Shown: positions 1 to 6,556 of the stretch, in pieces | Layout: each line of letters opens with the position of its first letter | Numbering within the stretch: position 1 is the stretch's first letter | Program-made: the position numbers and the translations under genes | DNA from: Candidatus Brocadiales bacterium | GTDB lineage: Bacteria > Planctomycetota > Brocadiia > Brocadiales > Bathyanammoxibiaceae | DNA: 15,826 nucleotides | Reading direction: 5' to 3' | Assembly: GCA_030586765.1 (NCBI GenBank) | Contig: JAUQZZ010000027.1 | Span: forward strand, 1 to 15,826 | The notes under the pieces: model-generated | The model's database searches: none | What the model saw: the letters and a program-made list of their open reading frames with translations, nothing else | What the model was told of the DNA's origin: nothing

Positions 1-1
1 G

Positions 2-199
2 AAACTGGGTGTAGGACACCTTGTACTAACAGGTGTGTTAACCAATATCTGTATCCTTTACACCGCTGTCGATGCCTACATGAGGGGTTACGAGGTTACC
101 GTACCCGAGGACTGCGTGGCTGCCCTAAGGGCTGAAGATCAAAGGTTTGCCCTGAGGCAGATAAAAGAGGTACTGAAGCCCTGCCGTTCTTTCTTCTAA
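2..199 (+). CDS. Cysteine hydrolase (isochorismatase/nicotinamidase-like), C-terminal end
   Basis: This is the last 65 residues of a protein whose start lies outside the window. It reads TGVLTNICILYTAVDAYM and then a RGYEVTVPEDC stretch, the typical end of the isochorismatase-like hydrolase fold: the TG-V-TN-C strand with the nucleophilic cysteine (residue 17 of the visible part), a helix, and the V-P-DC-A strand. The family hydrolyses amide or ester bonds in small molecules such as nicotinamide, isochorismate or N-carbamoyl compounds. The substrate cannot be told from this fragment, because the metal-binding and catalytic Asp/Lys regions are missing. The gene ends in TAA and is followed by a palindromic repeat block and a terminator it shares with the convergent cytochrome gene. 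The family call is firm; the subfamily is unknown. Confidence 0.85.
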   Translation, partial: KLGVGHLVLTGVLTNICILYTAVDAYMRGYEVTVPEDCVAALRAEDQRFALRQIKEVLKPCRSFF

Positions 200-228
200 A
201 GGACTGCCTATTTCTTCCCAAATGAGTA

Positions 229-292
229 AGCCGCAGGTAGCGCCTGTGGTCCGCCTGGGGCAGATTCGTCCGCCAGAGGCGGAAGTGCGGCT
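229..292. repeat. Intergenic nested palindromes, TCCGCC/GGCGGA family
   Basis: The outer arms are AGCCGCA (229-235) and TGCGGCT (286-292). Inside are two copies of a 15-base palindrome: TCCGCC-TGG-GGCAGA (250-264, one mismatch) and TCCGCC-AGA-GGCGGA (269-283, perfect), joined by a short TTCG linker. Related copies lie at 2924, 9049, 9140, 13335 and 15792. The block fills the gap between the cysteine hydrolase and the shared terminator; I see no gene in it. Confidence 0.75.
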
Positions 293-317
293 ACTTTCTA
301 GGGTCTCTCCAGAAAAG

Positions 318-358
318 AAAAGGCCCACTTCCCAGAAGAAATGGGTAGTGGGCCTTTT
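318..358. terminator. Two-way intrinsic terminator
   Basis: The arms AAAAGGCCCACT (318-329) and AGTGGGCCTTTT (347-358) are perfectly complementary, and CCC/GGG extends the pairing into the loop. A T run follows on the plus strand (355-360). The A-rich left flank gives a T-rich tail on the minus strand. It can therefore end both the hydrolase transcript (plus) and the cytochrome transcripts (minus). Confidence 0.9.
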
Positions 359-408
359 TTGAGTAAAATGCGGCACCAACCGCCTTATATATTTAAAGGC
401 AGGGGGTC

Positions 409-795
409 TTACTTTTTACCGAAGTTTCTTACAATCTGTAGAAGCCTCGCAAGCATCTCATCAGTCTGCTTACCCCTGTAGCTAGGCATCTTATCCTTTC
501 CTGCCTTTATTGTCTCGAGAAGCTGTGCATCCGTCTTGGACTGTTGGAACTTGGGGTCCGTGAAGTCGGGGACGCCCGCTTGTTTGCCAAAGCTGGTTCC
601 CTTCCCACCATTACCATGACAGTAGGCGCAGGTCTCTTGAGGGACAAAGGACCCCTGAACCGAACCACTTCCAAAGATGAAGTACGGACTCTTCTCGGGG
701 TCGCCTCCCATAACGTCTGCATCGGCCATAGCAGTAGCGGTACAGAGCATGAGGCAGGTTATTAAGGGGACAATAAATAAAAGGAATTTCTTCAT
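409..795 (-). CDS. Class I mono-haem cytochrome c (c553/c6-like)
   Basis: The product is a 128-residue exported electron carrier. Residues 1-24 are a Sec signal peptide (MKK, a hydrophobic core, then ATAMA before the probable cleavage point). The only haem-attachment motif is CAYCH at residues 56-60, followed by GNGGKG as in small class I cytochromes. M103, in KMPSYRG, is the likely distal iron ligand, which predicts a low-spin, fairly high-potential haem. The expected place is the periplasm (or paryphoplasm), as a soluble shuttle between redox enzymes. A GGAGGG Shine-Dalgarno site sits about 8 bases before the ATG. It is last of three same-strand cytochrome genes, 59 bases after the class II gene, and ends just before the shared terminator. 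Its redox partners are not visible here. Confidence 0.92.
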   Translation of the reverse strand: MKKFLLFIVPLITCLMLCTATAMADADVMGGDPEKSPYFIFGSGSVQGSFVPQETCAYCHGNGGKGTSFGKQAGVPDFTDPKFQQSKTDAQLLETIKAGKDKMPSYRGKQTDEMLARLLQIVRNFGKK

Positions 796-854
796 ATCTT
801 AAACCCTCCTCTCGAAGCAAGAAAGTTCTTGGTTCTAGTTAAAAGAGATGGTGA

Positions 855-1286
855 TTAAGGGGCAATACCTGCCTCAGTCTGGTATATCTGGTGACAGCTC
901 CTGCAGGAAAGAAACAGAAATCTGAAGTTGTGACCTACGTCTTCTATGAGACCTACCTTATCTCCTTTGGCCCTCTCAACTATCCTGCCAGCATGTGTGG
1001 CAGTCAGCTTGCTGATGTTAGAGGTATTAGTGTCGAGATTAAATTTGCTTTGTCTTACACTTTCATTGGCTACCATAACCTCAGCGGCCTTCAGGATAGT
1101 CTGGTAGTCGGCATCTGAAAGCTGGTCAGGCATAAACCCCTTCAACTGGTTAATCTTTTGAAATTCCTTGGCAGAGGCAGCACAAAGCTCTTTCACTGAA
1201 GCATACTCTGCGCCATAGCTATTTACTGATAAGGCGCAAGTAAAGAGTAGGAAAGAACCTGCCATAAGCAATCTTCTAATCAGCAT
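855..1286 (-). CDS. Class II cytochrome c (cytochrome c'/c556-like)
   Basis: The product has 143 residues and an N-terminal signal peptide (about 1-25, ending NSYGA). The mature part is almost wholly helical, as expected of a four-helix bundle. The haem motif CRSCH is close to the C-terminus (residues 128-132), the hallmark of class II cytochromes c; class I has it near the N-terminus. Family members are periplasmic and act in electron transfer or bind NO or CO at a five-coordinate haem. No clear Met sixth ligand can be assigned, so c' versus c556 is open. A very strong site, AAGGAGGAGG, stands 4 bases before the ATG. The gene probably shares a transcript with the class I gene downstream. The ISKL element and C-terminal haem are shared with the next upstream gene, suggesting an old duplication. 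Confidence 0.85.
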   Translation of the reverse strand: MLIRRLLMAGSFLLFTCALSVNSYGAEYASVKELCAASAKEFQKINQLKGFMPDQLSDADYQTILKAAEVMVANESVRQSKFNLDTNTSNISKLTATHAGRIVERAKGDKVGLIEDVGHNFRFLFLSCRSCHQIYQTEAGIAP

Positions 1287-1476
1287 TTATCCTCCTCCTT
1301 TTGGCTAAAAACCCTCCCCTTTTATCTTTATGACTCTCAAGGATGCAGCCTAATTGGGCTAGATCCCTTCACCTCCCTTCTGTAAAGACATCGGCATTCG
1401 AGTGAGTGAAAATTTGCTCAGACACTTTATCATTCAGAGACAGCATAGTCAAGGAAAAAAACTTACCTTTGAGGCC

Positions 1477-1977
1477 CTAATCTCCCTTTTCCCCTTCGTG
1501 TGAGGCCTCTCCAGGGTAAAGGTCGGCATATATCTGTATTCCTAAGTGGCTATGACAGTCCTTACAGCTATTGCGAAGTCTCCCGAAGGAGTACTGTATG
1601 TCCTCATATGCACCCTCATACCTCTCAGTGGCTGACTTTACAATCTCATCCGCACGCTTCTTCATTTCTTTTATGAGATTGAGATAGGTCTTATCATCTG
1701 GCGGTGTATATTTCTGGAGCACTATATCAGACAGCTTGGATATGTTCTCTCCACTCTTAAGTAAGGTATCCCAATCGCTTTCGCTCAAGACGTAGTAACC
1801 CATCCTTTCTTGAGATGCCTTGTACCACTTATCTACCTTCTTCATCAGTTCCTTAAGTTCCTTTTTCTTTGGGTCTTCTTCCTTCTTATCACCGTAGGCA
1901 CTGCCAGAAAAGAGAAAAAAAGATAAAACTAAGAGGTTAAGTAAGCGCTTACCCCTGTGCATAAGGCCTGTGAACAT
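1477..1977 (-). CDS. Class II-type cytochrome c, charged helical protein
   Basis: The product has 166 residues from the ATG at 1977. I chose this start because a GGAGG site lies about 13 bases upstream and it gives a proper signal peptide (MHRGKRLLNLLVLSFFLF, cleavage near SAYG). A longer open frame to 2124 would put a non-signal sequence in front. The mature part is lysine- and glutamate-rich and helical, with CKDCH at residues 138-142, again close to the C-terminus as in class II cytochromes c. The tail after the haem is about 24 residues, longer than usual, acidic and histidine-bearing. It probably carries electrons or binds small ligands in the periplasm. The gene is divergent from proS and lies 190 bases upstream of the second class II gene. 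Function beyond the fold is unknown. Confidence 0.8.
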   Translation of the reverse strand: MFTGLMHRGKRLLNLLVLSFFLFSGSAYGDKKEEDPKKKELKELMKKVDKWYKASQERMGYYVLSESDWDTLLKSGENISKLSDIVLQKYTPPDDKTYLNLIKEMKKRADEIVKSATERYEGAYEDIQYSFGRLRNSCKDCHSHLGIQIYADLYPGEASHEGEKGD

Positions 1978-2048
1978 GACTGACTTATCCCCTCCTGTTT
2001 CTATTAATTCCTGCCACACGGAATGTTGTCTTTCCCCAAAAACGGATA

Positions 2049-2078
2049 AATATATAGCGAAAATGGCGTTCAAATCAA
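2049..2078 (-). promoter_or_regulatory. Possible sigma70 promoter for the cytochrome genes
   Basis: Read on the minus strand, TTGATT (2078-2073) and TATATT (2054-2049) are separated by 18 bases. The start of transcription would fall about 65 bases before the ATG at 1977. It lies in the divergent gap shared with proS. The -35 match is only partial. Confidence 0.35.
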
Positions 2079-2137
2079 TAAGAAAACTCCTCTGGTTAAT
2101 ATTCTCATACCTTGAAAAAAGCACCTTGGAGACTATA

Positions 2138-3904
2138 ATGATGGTTATTTATAGGTATGCATCCAAACCTGAAAAACACATGAAGTGGTCCGAAACGCTT
2201 ATTCCTACACTAAAAGAAGACCCGTCTGAGGCCGAGGTCTCCAGCCACAAGCTAATGGTAAGGGCAGGGATGATAAGGAAGCTCCTCTCAGGGGCCTATT
2301 CTTATCTCCCCCTGGGGACACGGGTGTTGAACAAAGTCATGGCCATTGTTAGAGAGGAGATGAATCGTGCAGGGGCTGTAGAGGTGTATCTACCTGTCCT
2401 TCAGCCTGTGGAACTCCTAGAAGAAAGCGGTCGTGTGGACGTCTTTGGACAGGATCTCATCCGCTTCCAGGACCGTCATGGCAGGCTTATGGCCCTGGGC
2501 CCTACCCACGAGGAGGTAATCACTTATCTAGTCCGTAATGAGATAAACTCCTATAAACAGCTTCCTATAACCTTCTACCAAATCCAGGTCAAGTTTAGAG
2601 ACGAGGCCCGCCCGCGCTTCGGGGTCCTTAGGAGTAAGGAGTTTCTCATGAAGGATGCCTACAGTTTTGATGTGGACGAGGAAGGTCTTAGCAGGAGCTA
2701 TGAGAAGATGTATCATGCCTACTGCAGGATCTTTCAGCGCTGCGGATTGGACTATATTCCTGTGGAGGCTGACACAGGGGTGATGGGAGGGGAGGTATCC
2801 CATGAGTTTATGGTACCTTCTGAGATAGGTGAGGATTACCTGGTAAGGTGCAAGGGCTGTAGCTACAGTGTAAATAGGGAGAGGGCTGAGCCTGCGCCCT
2901 TGCCCCCGGAAAGGGATGGTCAGTCCGCCTTAGGCGGAGTCCAGGCCGTTTCTACCCCCAAGGTGACTACCATAGCCCAGGTGAGCAGCTTCTTAGGAGT
3001 AACGCCCAAGAATATGGTCAAGACCTTGATATATAAGGCGGGTGGAGAGGCCGTAGCTGTCCTCATCAGGGGAGACCACGAGGTGAATGAGGCCAGGCTG
3101 GCCAGGGTCTTAGGTCAGGGTGTCAGCCTTGCCGATGCCGAGACTATCTTTAATCTCACAGGGGCACCAGTGGGCTTCACTGGGCCTGTGGGTCTTCCCA
3201 TAAGGGTCATAGCAGACCAGGCTGTCTCGGTACTGCAGAACTGTGTTACTGGGGCTAATAAGGCGGATACCCATCTAATAAATGTTAACCCTGGAAGAGA
3301 CTTCCAGATAAATAACGTCTACAATATAAGGTACGTCACCCAGGGGGATAGGTGCCCAAGGTGTGGAGAAGAGCTTATTATCTCCCACGGGATAGAGGTG
3401 GGGCATGTTTTTAAGCTGGGTACTAAGTACAGCGAGGCCTTCAATGCAAGGTTTCTCGACCCCCAGGGGAGGCTCAGACCCATTCTTATGGGTTGCTACG
3501 GCATAGGGATAAACCGTATTATTGCCGCTTTAATAGAGTGTTCCCACGATGAAGGTGGCATCATCTGGCCACCAAATATTGCCCCCTACAAGGCACTGGT
3601 GCTGCCCCTTAATGTGAAAGACAAGACAGCCTTCCAGACTGCCCTAAAGGTACACGATGAATTAGAAGGGGCAGGCATTGATACCCTCCTGGACGATAGG
3701 GACCAAAGGCCAGGGGTTAAATTCAAGGATGCAGACCTCATAGGCATCCCTTTCAGGGTGGTCCTGGGAAGGCGATTTGAGGAGGCAGGGGAGGTGGAAG
3801 TGCAGTGTCGACAAGGAGGCGAGAAGTCCTTCGTTACCTCTCAGGGAGTGGTGGCTGAGATTAAAAGACTGTTGGAGAAATTTAGAGGCCTGAGCCATGG
3901 GTAA
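2138..3904 (+). CDS. proS: Prolyl-tRNA synthetase, bacterial type with editing domain
   Basis: This class II synthetase charges tRNA-Pro with proline in the cytoplasm. All parts are visible: the N-terminal TLIPTLKEDPSEAEVSSHKL segment, the LGPTHEEVI loop, motif 2 around RPRFGVLRSKEFLMKDAYSF, the inserted YbaK-like editing domain (about 285-400, with the KTLIYK lysine), motif 3 GCYGIGINRII (452-462) and the anticodon-binding domain with GVKFKDADLIGIP. The start is uncertain. GGAG six bases before the ATG at 2138 (a second ATG follows at 2141) supports 588 residues. Homologues usually begin at the MKWSETLIPT methionine (2180), giving 574 residues, but no ribosome site is seen there. A 15-base palindromic repeat sits in frame in the linker before the editing domain. 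The gene overlaps the DUF4416 gene by 8 bases. Confidence 0.96.
   Translation: MMVIYRYASKPEKHMKWSETLIPTLKEDPSEAEVSSHKLMVRAGMIRKLLSGAYSYLPLGTRVLNKVMAIVREEMNRAGAVEVYLPVLQPVELLEESGRVDVFGQDLIRFQDRHGRLMALGPTHEEVITYLVRNEINSYKQLPITFYQIQVKFRDEARPRFGVLRSKEFLMKDAYSFDVDEEGLSRSYEKMYHAYCRIFQRCGLDYIPVEADTGVMGGEVSHEFMVPSEIGEDYLVRCKGCSYSVNRERAEPAPLPPERDGQSALGGVQAVSTPKVTTIAQVSSFLGVTPKNMVKTLIYKAGGEAVAVLIRGDHEVNEARLARVLGQGVSLADAETIFNLTGAPVGFTGPVGLPIRVIADQAVSVLQNCVTGANKADTHLINVNPGRDFQINNVYNIRYVTQGDRCPRCGEELIISHGIEVGHVFKLGTKYSEAFNARFLDPQGRLRPILMGCYGIGINRIIAALIECSHDEGGIIWPPNIAPYKALVLPLNVKDKTAFQTALKVHDELEGAGIDTLLDDRDQRPGVKFKDADLIGIPFRVVLGRRFEEAGEVEVQCRQGGEKSFVTSQGVVAEIKRLLEKFRGLSHG
2924..2938. repeat. Palindromic repeat copy inside proS
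   Basis: TCCGCC-TTA-GGCGGA is a perfect 15-base palindrome of the family found between genes elsewhere in the window. Here it is in frame and codes SALGG (residues 263-267) in the variable linker between the catalytic part and the editing domain of ProS. Confidence 0.7.
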
Positions 3905-4472
3905 ACCCCATTTTCCACTACCTGTAAACCTGATTGTGGGGATGTTGTCCCGTTACCAAGACCTCTTCGAAGAGGCCGAAGAGAGACTACAGGGAGAGTT
4001 TGGTCCCATAGACCTGAGGAGTGAGGTGCTACCCTTCGACTTCACCGATTATTACGAAGAGGAGATGGGCAAGGATATATTGAGAAAATTTCTCAGTTTC
4101 GAGAGGCTCATAGACCCAGGTTCTATAGCCTCTATTAAGCTCCTTACCAACACGATGGAGGAGGACTTCAGGAAGGTAAAGGCATCCGTAGGTCGCCCTC
4201 TAAATCTTGACCCTGGTTATATAGGCGGTAGCAAACTGGTGCTGGCTACCACAAAGGATTATTCCCATAGGGTCTATCTTGGTGAGGGTATCCATGCCGA
4301 GGTAACCTTGAGGTTTACCAGGGGCAGTTTTGAGCCCATGCCCTGGACATACCCTGATTACAGGACGGAAAACTATCTGAGCTTTTTCTCGCAAGTGCGC
4401 AGTTCTTACTTGGAGAAACTTAAAAGACAGCCTATAGGAGCAGTGATGGAAAACAGATCGAGAGGAAACTAA
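3897..4472 (+). CDS. DUF4416 family protein
   Basis: The product has 191 residues and matches the uncharacterised DUF4416 family from memory of its conserved pattern: a GPIDLRSEVLPFDFTDYYEEE block near residue 36, IKLLTN at about 80, GRPLNLDPGYI at 98-108, SKLVLATTKDYSHRVYL at about 111-127, GEGIHAEVTL, and PWTYPDYR near 155. The many conserved Asp, Tyr, His and Arg residues look like a nucleotide- or substrate-binding enzyme, but no activity is known to me. No signal peptide or membrane segment is seen, so it is probably cytoplasmic. The ATG lies inside the end of proS (8-base overlap) and the stop overlaps the ndk start as TAATG, so the three genes are probably translated in a coupled way. 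This suggests a housekeeping role near translation or nucleotide supply; that is inference. Confidence 0.88.
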   Translation: MGKPHFPLPVNLIVGMLSRYQDLFEEAEERLQGEFGPIDLRSEVLPFDFTDYYEEEMGKDILRKFLSFERLIDPGSIASIKLLTNTMEEDFRKVKASVGRPLNLDPGYIGGSKLVLATTKDYSHRVYLGEGIHAEVTLRFTRGSFEPMPWTYPDYRTENYLSFFSQVRSSYLEKLKRQPIGAVMENRSRGN

Positions 4473-4942
4473 TGGAGAAGACCTTAGTAATCTTAAAACC
4501 CGATGCCCTTCAGCGCCGCCTCATAGGAAAGATTATCTCCAGGTTTGAGGAAAAGGGGTTACAGATTGTTGCCTTAAAACTTCTAAAGATGACGGAGGAA
4601 TTGGCTAAACGTAACTACGTCCAGCATGAAGGCAGGGTATTCTACGAACCCCTGATTAGGTTTATGACCTCAGGTCCTGTGGTAGTCTGTGTACTTAAGG
4701 GTAAGGAGGCCGTAGAGACCGCCCGCAAGATGGCAGGTTTTACCTTTGGTACCAAGGCAGAACCTGGAACCATCCGTGGGGATTATGCCCTCTCAGACCG
4801 TTTCAATCTGATACATGTCTCCGATTCCATTGAAGCGGCACAGAAAGAGATATCTATCTTTTTTAAAGAGAAGGAGTTGCTGGAATACGAGGCAGTGGAC
4901 TACCCCTGGGTCTATGACGTTTCCCAGGGTGTGGTTGTGTAG
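4472..4942 (+). CDS. ndk: Nucleoside diphosphate kinase
   Basis: The enzyme moves the gamma-phosphate of ATP to nucleoside diphosphates through a phospho-histidine, keeping NTP and dNTP pools balanced in the cytoplasm. The frame starts with EKTLVILKPDALQRRLIG, the family signature with the nucleotide-binding Lys. The catalytic histidine is H115 in FNLIHVSDS; most relatives read N-x-x-H-x-SDS here, so the family motif is kept. The GTIRGDYA segment forms part of the nucleotide site. At 156 residues it is slightly longer than the usual 140-150, with a C-terminal tail ending YDVSQGVVV. Its ATG overlaps the stop of the DUF4416 gene (TAATG). Third gene of the proS operon. Confidence 0.96.
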   Translation: MEKTLVILKPDALQRRLIGKIISRFEEKGLQIVALKLLKMTEELAKRNYVQHEGRVFYEPLIRFMTSGPVVVCVLKGKEAVETARKMAGFTFGTKAEPGTIRGDYALSDRFNLIHVSDSIEAAQKEISIFFKEKELLEYEAVDYPWVYDVSQGVVV

Positions 4943-4947
4943 GAGGG

Positions 4948-4986
4948 GTGCAAGATTTTTGTGACAGTGGAGTAAGAATCCTGCAC
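4948..4986 (+). terminator. Weak hairpin after ndk
   Basis: GTGCAAGATT (4948-4957) and AATCCTGCAC (4977-4986) pair over 10 positions with one mismatch, around a 19-base loop. No T run follows, so it is a poor intrinsic terminator and may only be a structured spacer before pssA. Confidence 0.3.
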
Positions 4987-5083
4987 TTTGTAGGGTATAA
5001 TTAATATAGGAAGGTTGTTGTTTCTAGGGCACTTAGCTCAACAGGGCGTATTGGTACGGAAATTGTTAGTATGGATAAATACC

Positions 5084-5830
5084 ATGATGCGCGGTATCTC
5101 AGAAATTAAGAAGTTACTACCAAGTCTGTGTTCCCTGGCTAACCTGGGATGCGGTTTTGGGGTGGCTATAGCAGTGGTCAATGGCAGGTTTGAAGCTGCA
5201 CCTTGGCTTATCATCCTTGCCATGATCTTTGATGCCTACGATGGCAGATTGGCCCGTCTCCTTAACTCCACGAGCAGGCTGGGTGGTGAGCTGGATTCCT
5301 TCTGTGATGTGACAACCTTTGGGATGGCCCCAGCCTTATTGGTGGGCGGTCTACTAAGTGCTGGGGGGGAACCTCTATTAGGATGGGCTATTGGGTTTCT
5401 ATACATCACGGCTGCCGTCTACAGGCTGGCGCGGTTTAACGTCATGCAAGAAGAGGAGGATGCCACTCACGATTACTTTGCAGGCCTGCCCAGTACCGGG
5501 GCTGGGGGCATGATAGCTGCCCTGGTGATTTTAGACCAACACCTGGCTGCCAATTATGGGTCAAGGGTAGTAATGGATTTGCTCCCTGCTGTCGCAGTAG
5601 CCCTAGCCCTCTTGATGGTTACCAGGTGGAGGTTCGGGAATAGTGTGGACTTTGTGACAGATAGGATGAGCTCTCCTTTCTGCTTATTCTTTATCTTGAT
5701 AGGCTTGGCGCTCTTTATCCTGATACCCAAGATAATGCCGACGGTCCTCTTTGGAGGCTATATCCTCCTTGCCCTGCTAGGAGTCCTGCTAGAGAGACTG
5801 CACTTAAAAAAGGCGACCCACAAGCTTTAA
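5084..5830 (+). CDS. pssA: CDP-diacylglycerol--serine O-phosphatidyltransferase
   Basis: This membrane enzyme joins CDP-diacylglycerol and serine to make phosphatidylserine, the precursor of phosphatidylethanolamine. It carries the complete CDP-alcohol phosphotransferase motif D-x2-DG-x2-AR-x8-G-x3-D-x3-D, from D50 (DAYDGRLAR) to D75 (ELDSFCD). The preceding LPSLCSLANLGCGFGV is typical of the PssA subfamily, and several hydrophobic helices follow to residue 248. I start at the ATG at 5084, since PssA proteins usually begin shortly before the LP-L---N segment. The open frame continues upstream to TTG codons at 5015/5018, which have GGAAGG too close to be a good site. The stop overlaps the stop of the convergent ligase remnant. 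Serine as substrate is inferred from subfamily resemblance. Confidence 0.88.
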   Translation: MMRGISEIKKLLPSLCSLANLGCGFGVAIAVVNGRFEAAPWLIILAMIFDAYDGRLARLLNSTSRLGGELDSFCDVTTFGMAPALLVGGLLSAGGEPLLGWAIGFLYITAAVYRLARFNVMQEEEDATHDYFAGLPSTGAGGMIAALVILDQHLAANYGSRVVMDLLPAVAVALALLMVTRWRFGNSVDFVTDRMSSPFCLFFILIGLALFILIPKIMPTVLFGGYILLALLGVLLERLHLKKATHKL

Positions 5831-6347
5831 GTAGCCACCTTCCTGAAGTGTTCGTAAAGACGCCTTACATATTCTAGCGTATCTATATTATCCACATTTT
5901 TGTCTTCCCTTATGCGCTTTATCCTGGGGAACCTCAGGGCATAACCACAGTCGTGGCGCTGACTCTTTTGTATCCCCTGAAAGGCCACCTCAAGGACTAT
6001 CCTGGGTTCCACCAATCTAATACCACCCAGTCCTTAATAGTGTGCCTGGTGAAGAAGTCTGTTAAGTAATTAATCTCTCCATCTGTTAGGCCTGAGTATG
6101 CCTTGCCTATATTTACCAGTCTATCGTCATCCCTCACTGCAAAGATGTAGTCTGAGGGGAGGCCTTTTCTCTTGCCGTGACCATACTCAGCTGCGGTGAC
6201 CACCACGTCAAGGGTGGCGAAGGCCTTCTTGAGCTTCAGCCAACTCCTTCCCCTCTTTCCCGGAGTGTACTCAGAGAGGATGGAGGTCTTTTTGAGCTTC
6301 TTTGTGGTCTGGCTGATAAGTTCGCAAGTAGAACTAAAATTTTTCAT
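5827..6347 (-). pseudogene. Broken archaeal-type ATP-dependent DNA ligase, internally deleted and frameshifted
   Basis: Two pieces in different frames read as one ligase. Reading from the ATG at 6347, the first 26 or so residues (FSSTCELISQTTKKLKK then TSILSE) resemble the start of the N-terminal DNA-binding domain of archaeal-type ligases. The sequence then jumps at SEYTPGKRGRSWLKLKK straight into motif VI-side and OB-domain sequence (AFATLDVVVTAAEYGHGKR, GLPSDYIFAVRDD). Most of the DNA-binding domain and the whole adenylation core with the K-x-DG lysine are missing. Near 6020-6030 a one-base-type frameshift separates DFFTRHTIKDW from RLVEPRIVLEVAFQGIQKS, which runs on to 5827. About 174 codons remain of a usual 550-600. 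No ribosome site is seen. Such a product could not ligate DNA. The frameshift alone might be a sequencing error; the deletion could not. Confidence 0.85.
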
Positions 6348-6357
6348 CAAATTTTAG
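6334..6357. repeat. Perfect inverted repeat over the ligase-remnant start
   Basis: CTAAAATTT (6334-6342) and AAATTTTAG (6349-6357) are perfectly complementary around a 6-base loop. The ATG of the ligase remnant (minus strand) lies in the loop. It also stands just before a small plus-strand open frame. Its role is unknown: an operator, a hairpin masking the start, or a rearrangement scar. Confidence 0.6.
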
Positions 6358-6364
6358 AGAAATT

Positions 6365-6502
6365 ATGTTGTACATCTTCAAGCAGGGGCTTGCAGGTATG
6401 GTAGAGAGTGGTAGAAAGTCTCAAGATATAGTGGAGACAAAGATTAGGACTGAGATAGACGGCTTGGACCTAGGTGAGCGAAAAAAGGTCTTTGAGTTTT
6501 AA
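6365..6502 (+). CDS. Small hypothetical ORF, 45 residues
   Basis: The frame runs from ATG (6365) to TAA and reads MLYIFKQGLAGMVESGRKSQ, then a charged half with KIRTEIDGLDLGERKKVFEF. A weak AGAG stands 5 bases upstream. I recognise no family. It fills the gap between the ligase remnant and hicA and may be a true small protein, the tail of a lost gene brought in by the rearrangement, or chance. The mixed hydrophobic/charged make-up resembles real protein more than random translation, but support is weak. Confidence 0.22.
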   Translation: MLYIFKQGLAGMVESGRKSQDIVETKIRTEIDGLDLGERKKVFEF

Positions 6503-6532
6503 AGTTTGATTCTCTTAAGCTAATACGTTTGT

Positions 6533-6556
6533 GGGGTAGGCCGTACGGCCTACCCC
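6533..6556. repeat. 24-base perfect palindrome at the end of hicA
   Basis: The half-site GGGGTAGGCCGT (6533-6544) is followed at once by its exact complement (6545-6556). The hicA stop codon (6550-6552, minus) lies inside it. A short CTTT follows on the plus strand and no T run on the minus strand, so it is only a possible terminator. It resembles a REP-like hairpin or a two-fold protein site. Confidence 0.65.

Noticed and set aside
125..379. Minus-strand frame of 84 codons across the left repeat block
   Set aside because: It covers the terminator and palindromes and runs antisense to the hydrolase end; the product is unlike any protein family.
1978..2124. Longer start for the third cytochrome (to 2124)
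   Set aside because: It would hide the signal peptide 50 residues inside the protein; the ATG at 1977 has a GGAGG site and gives a normal export signal.
5997..6350. Minus-strand frame of 117 codons taken as an intact small gene
   Set aside because: It ends at the frameshift in the ligase remnant and lacks the catalytic core, so it is part of a pseudogene.
6177..6404. Plus-strand frame opposite the ligase remnant
   Set aside because: It is the shadow of coding sequence on the other strand, with no ribosome site.
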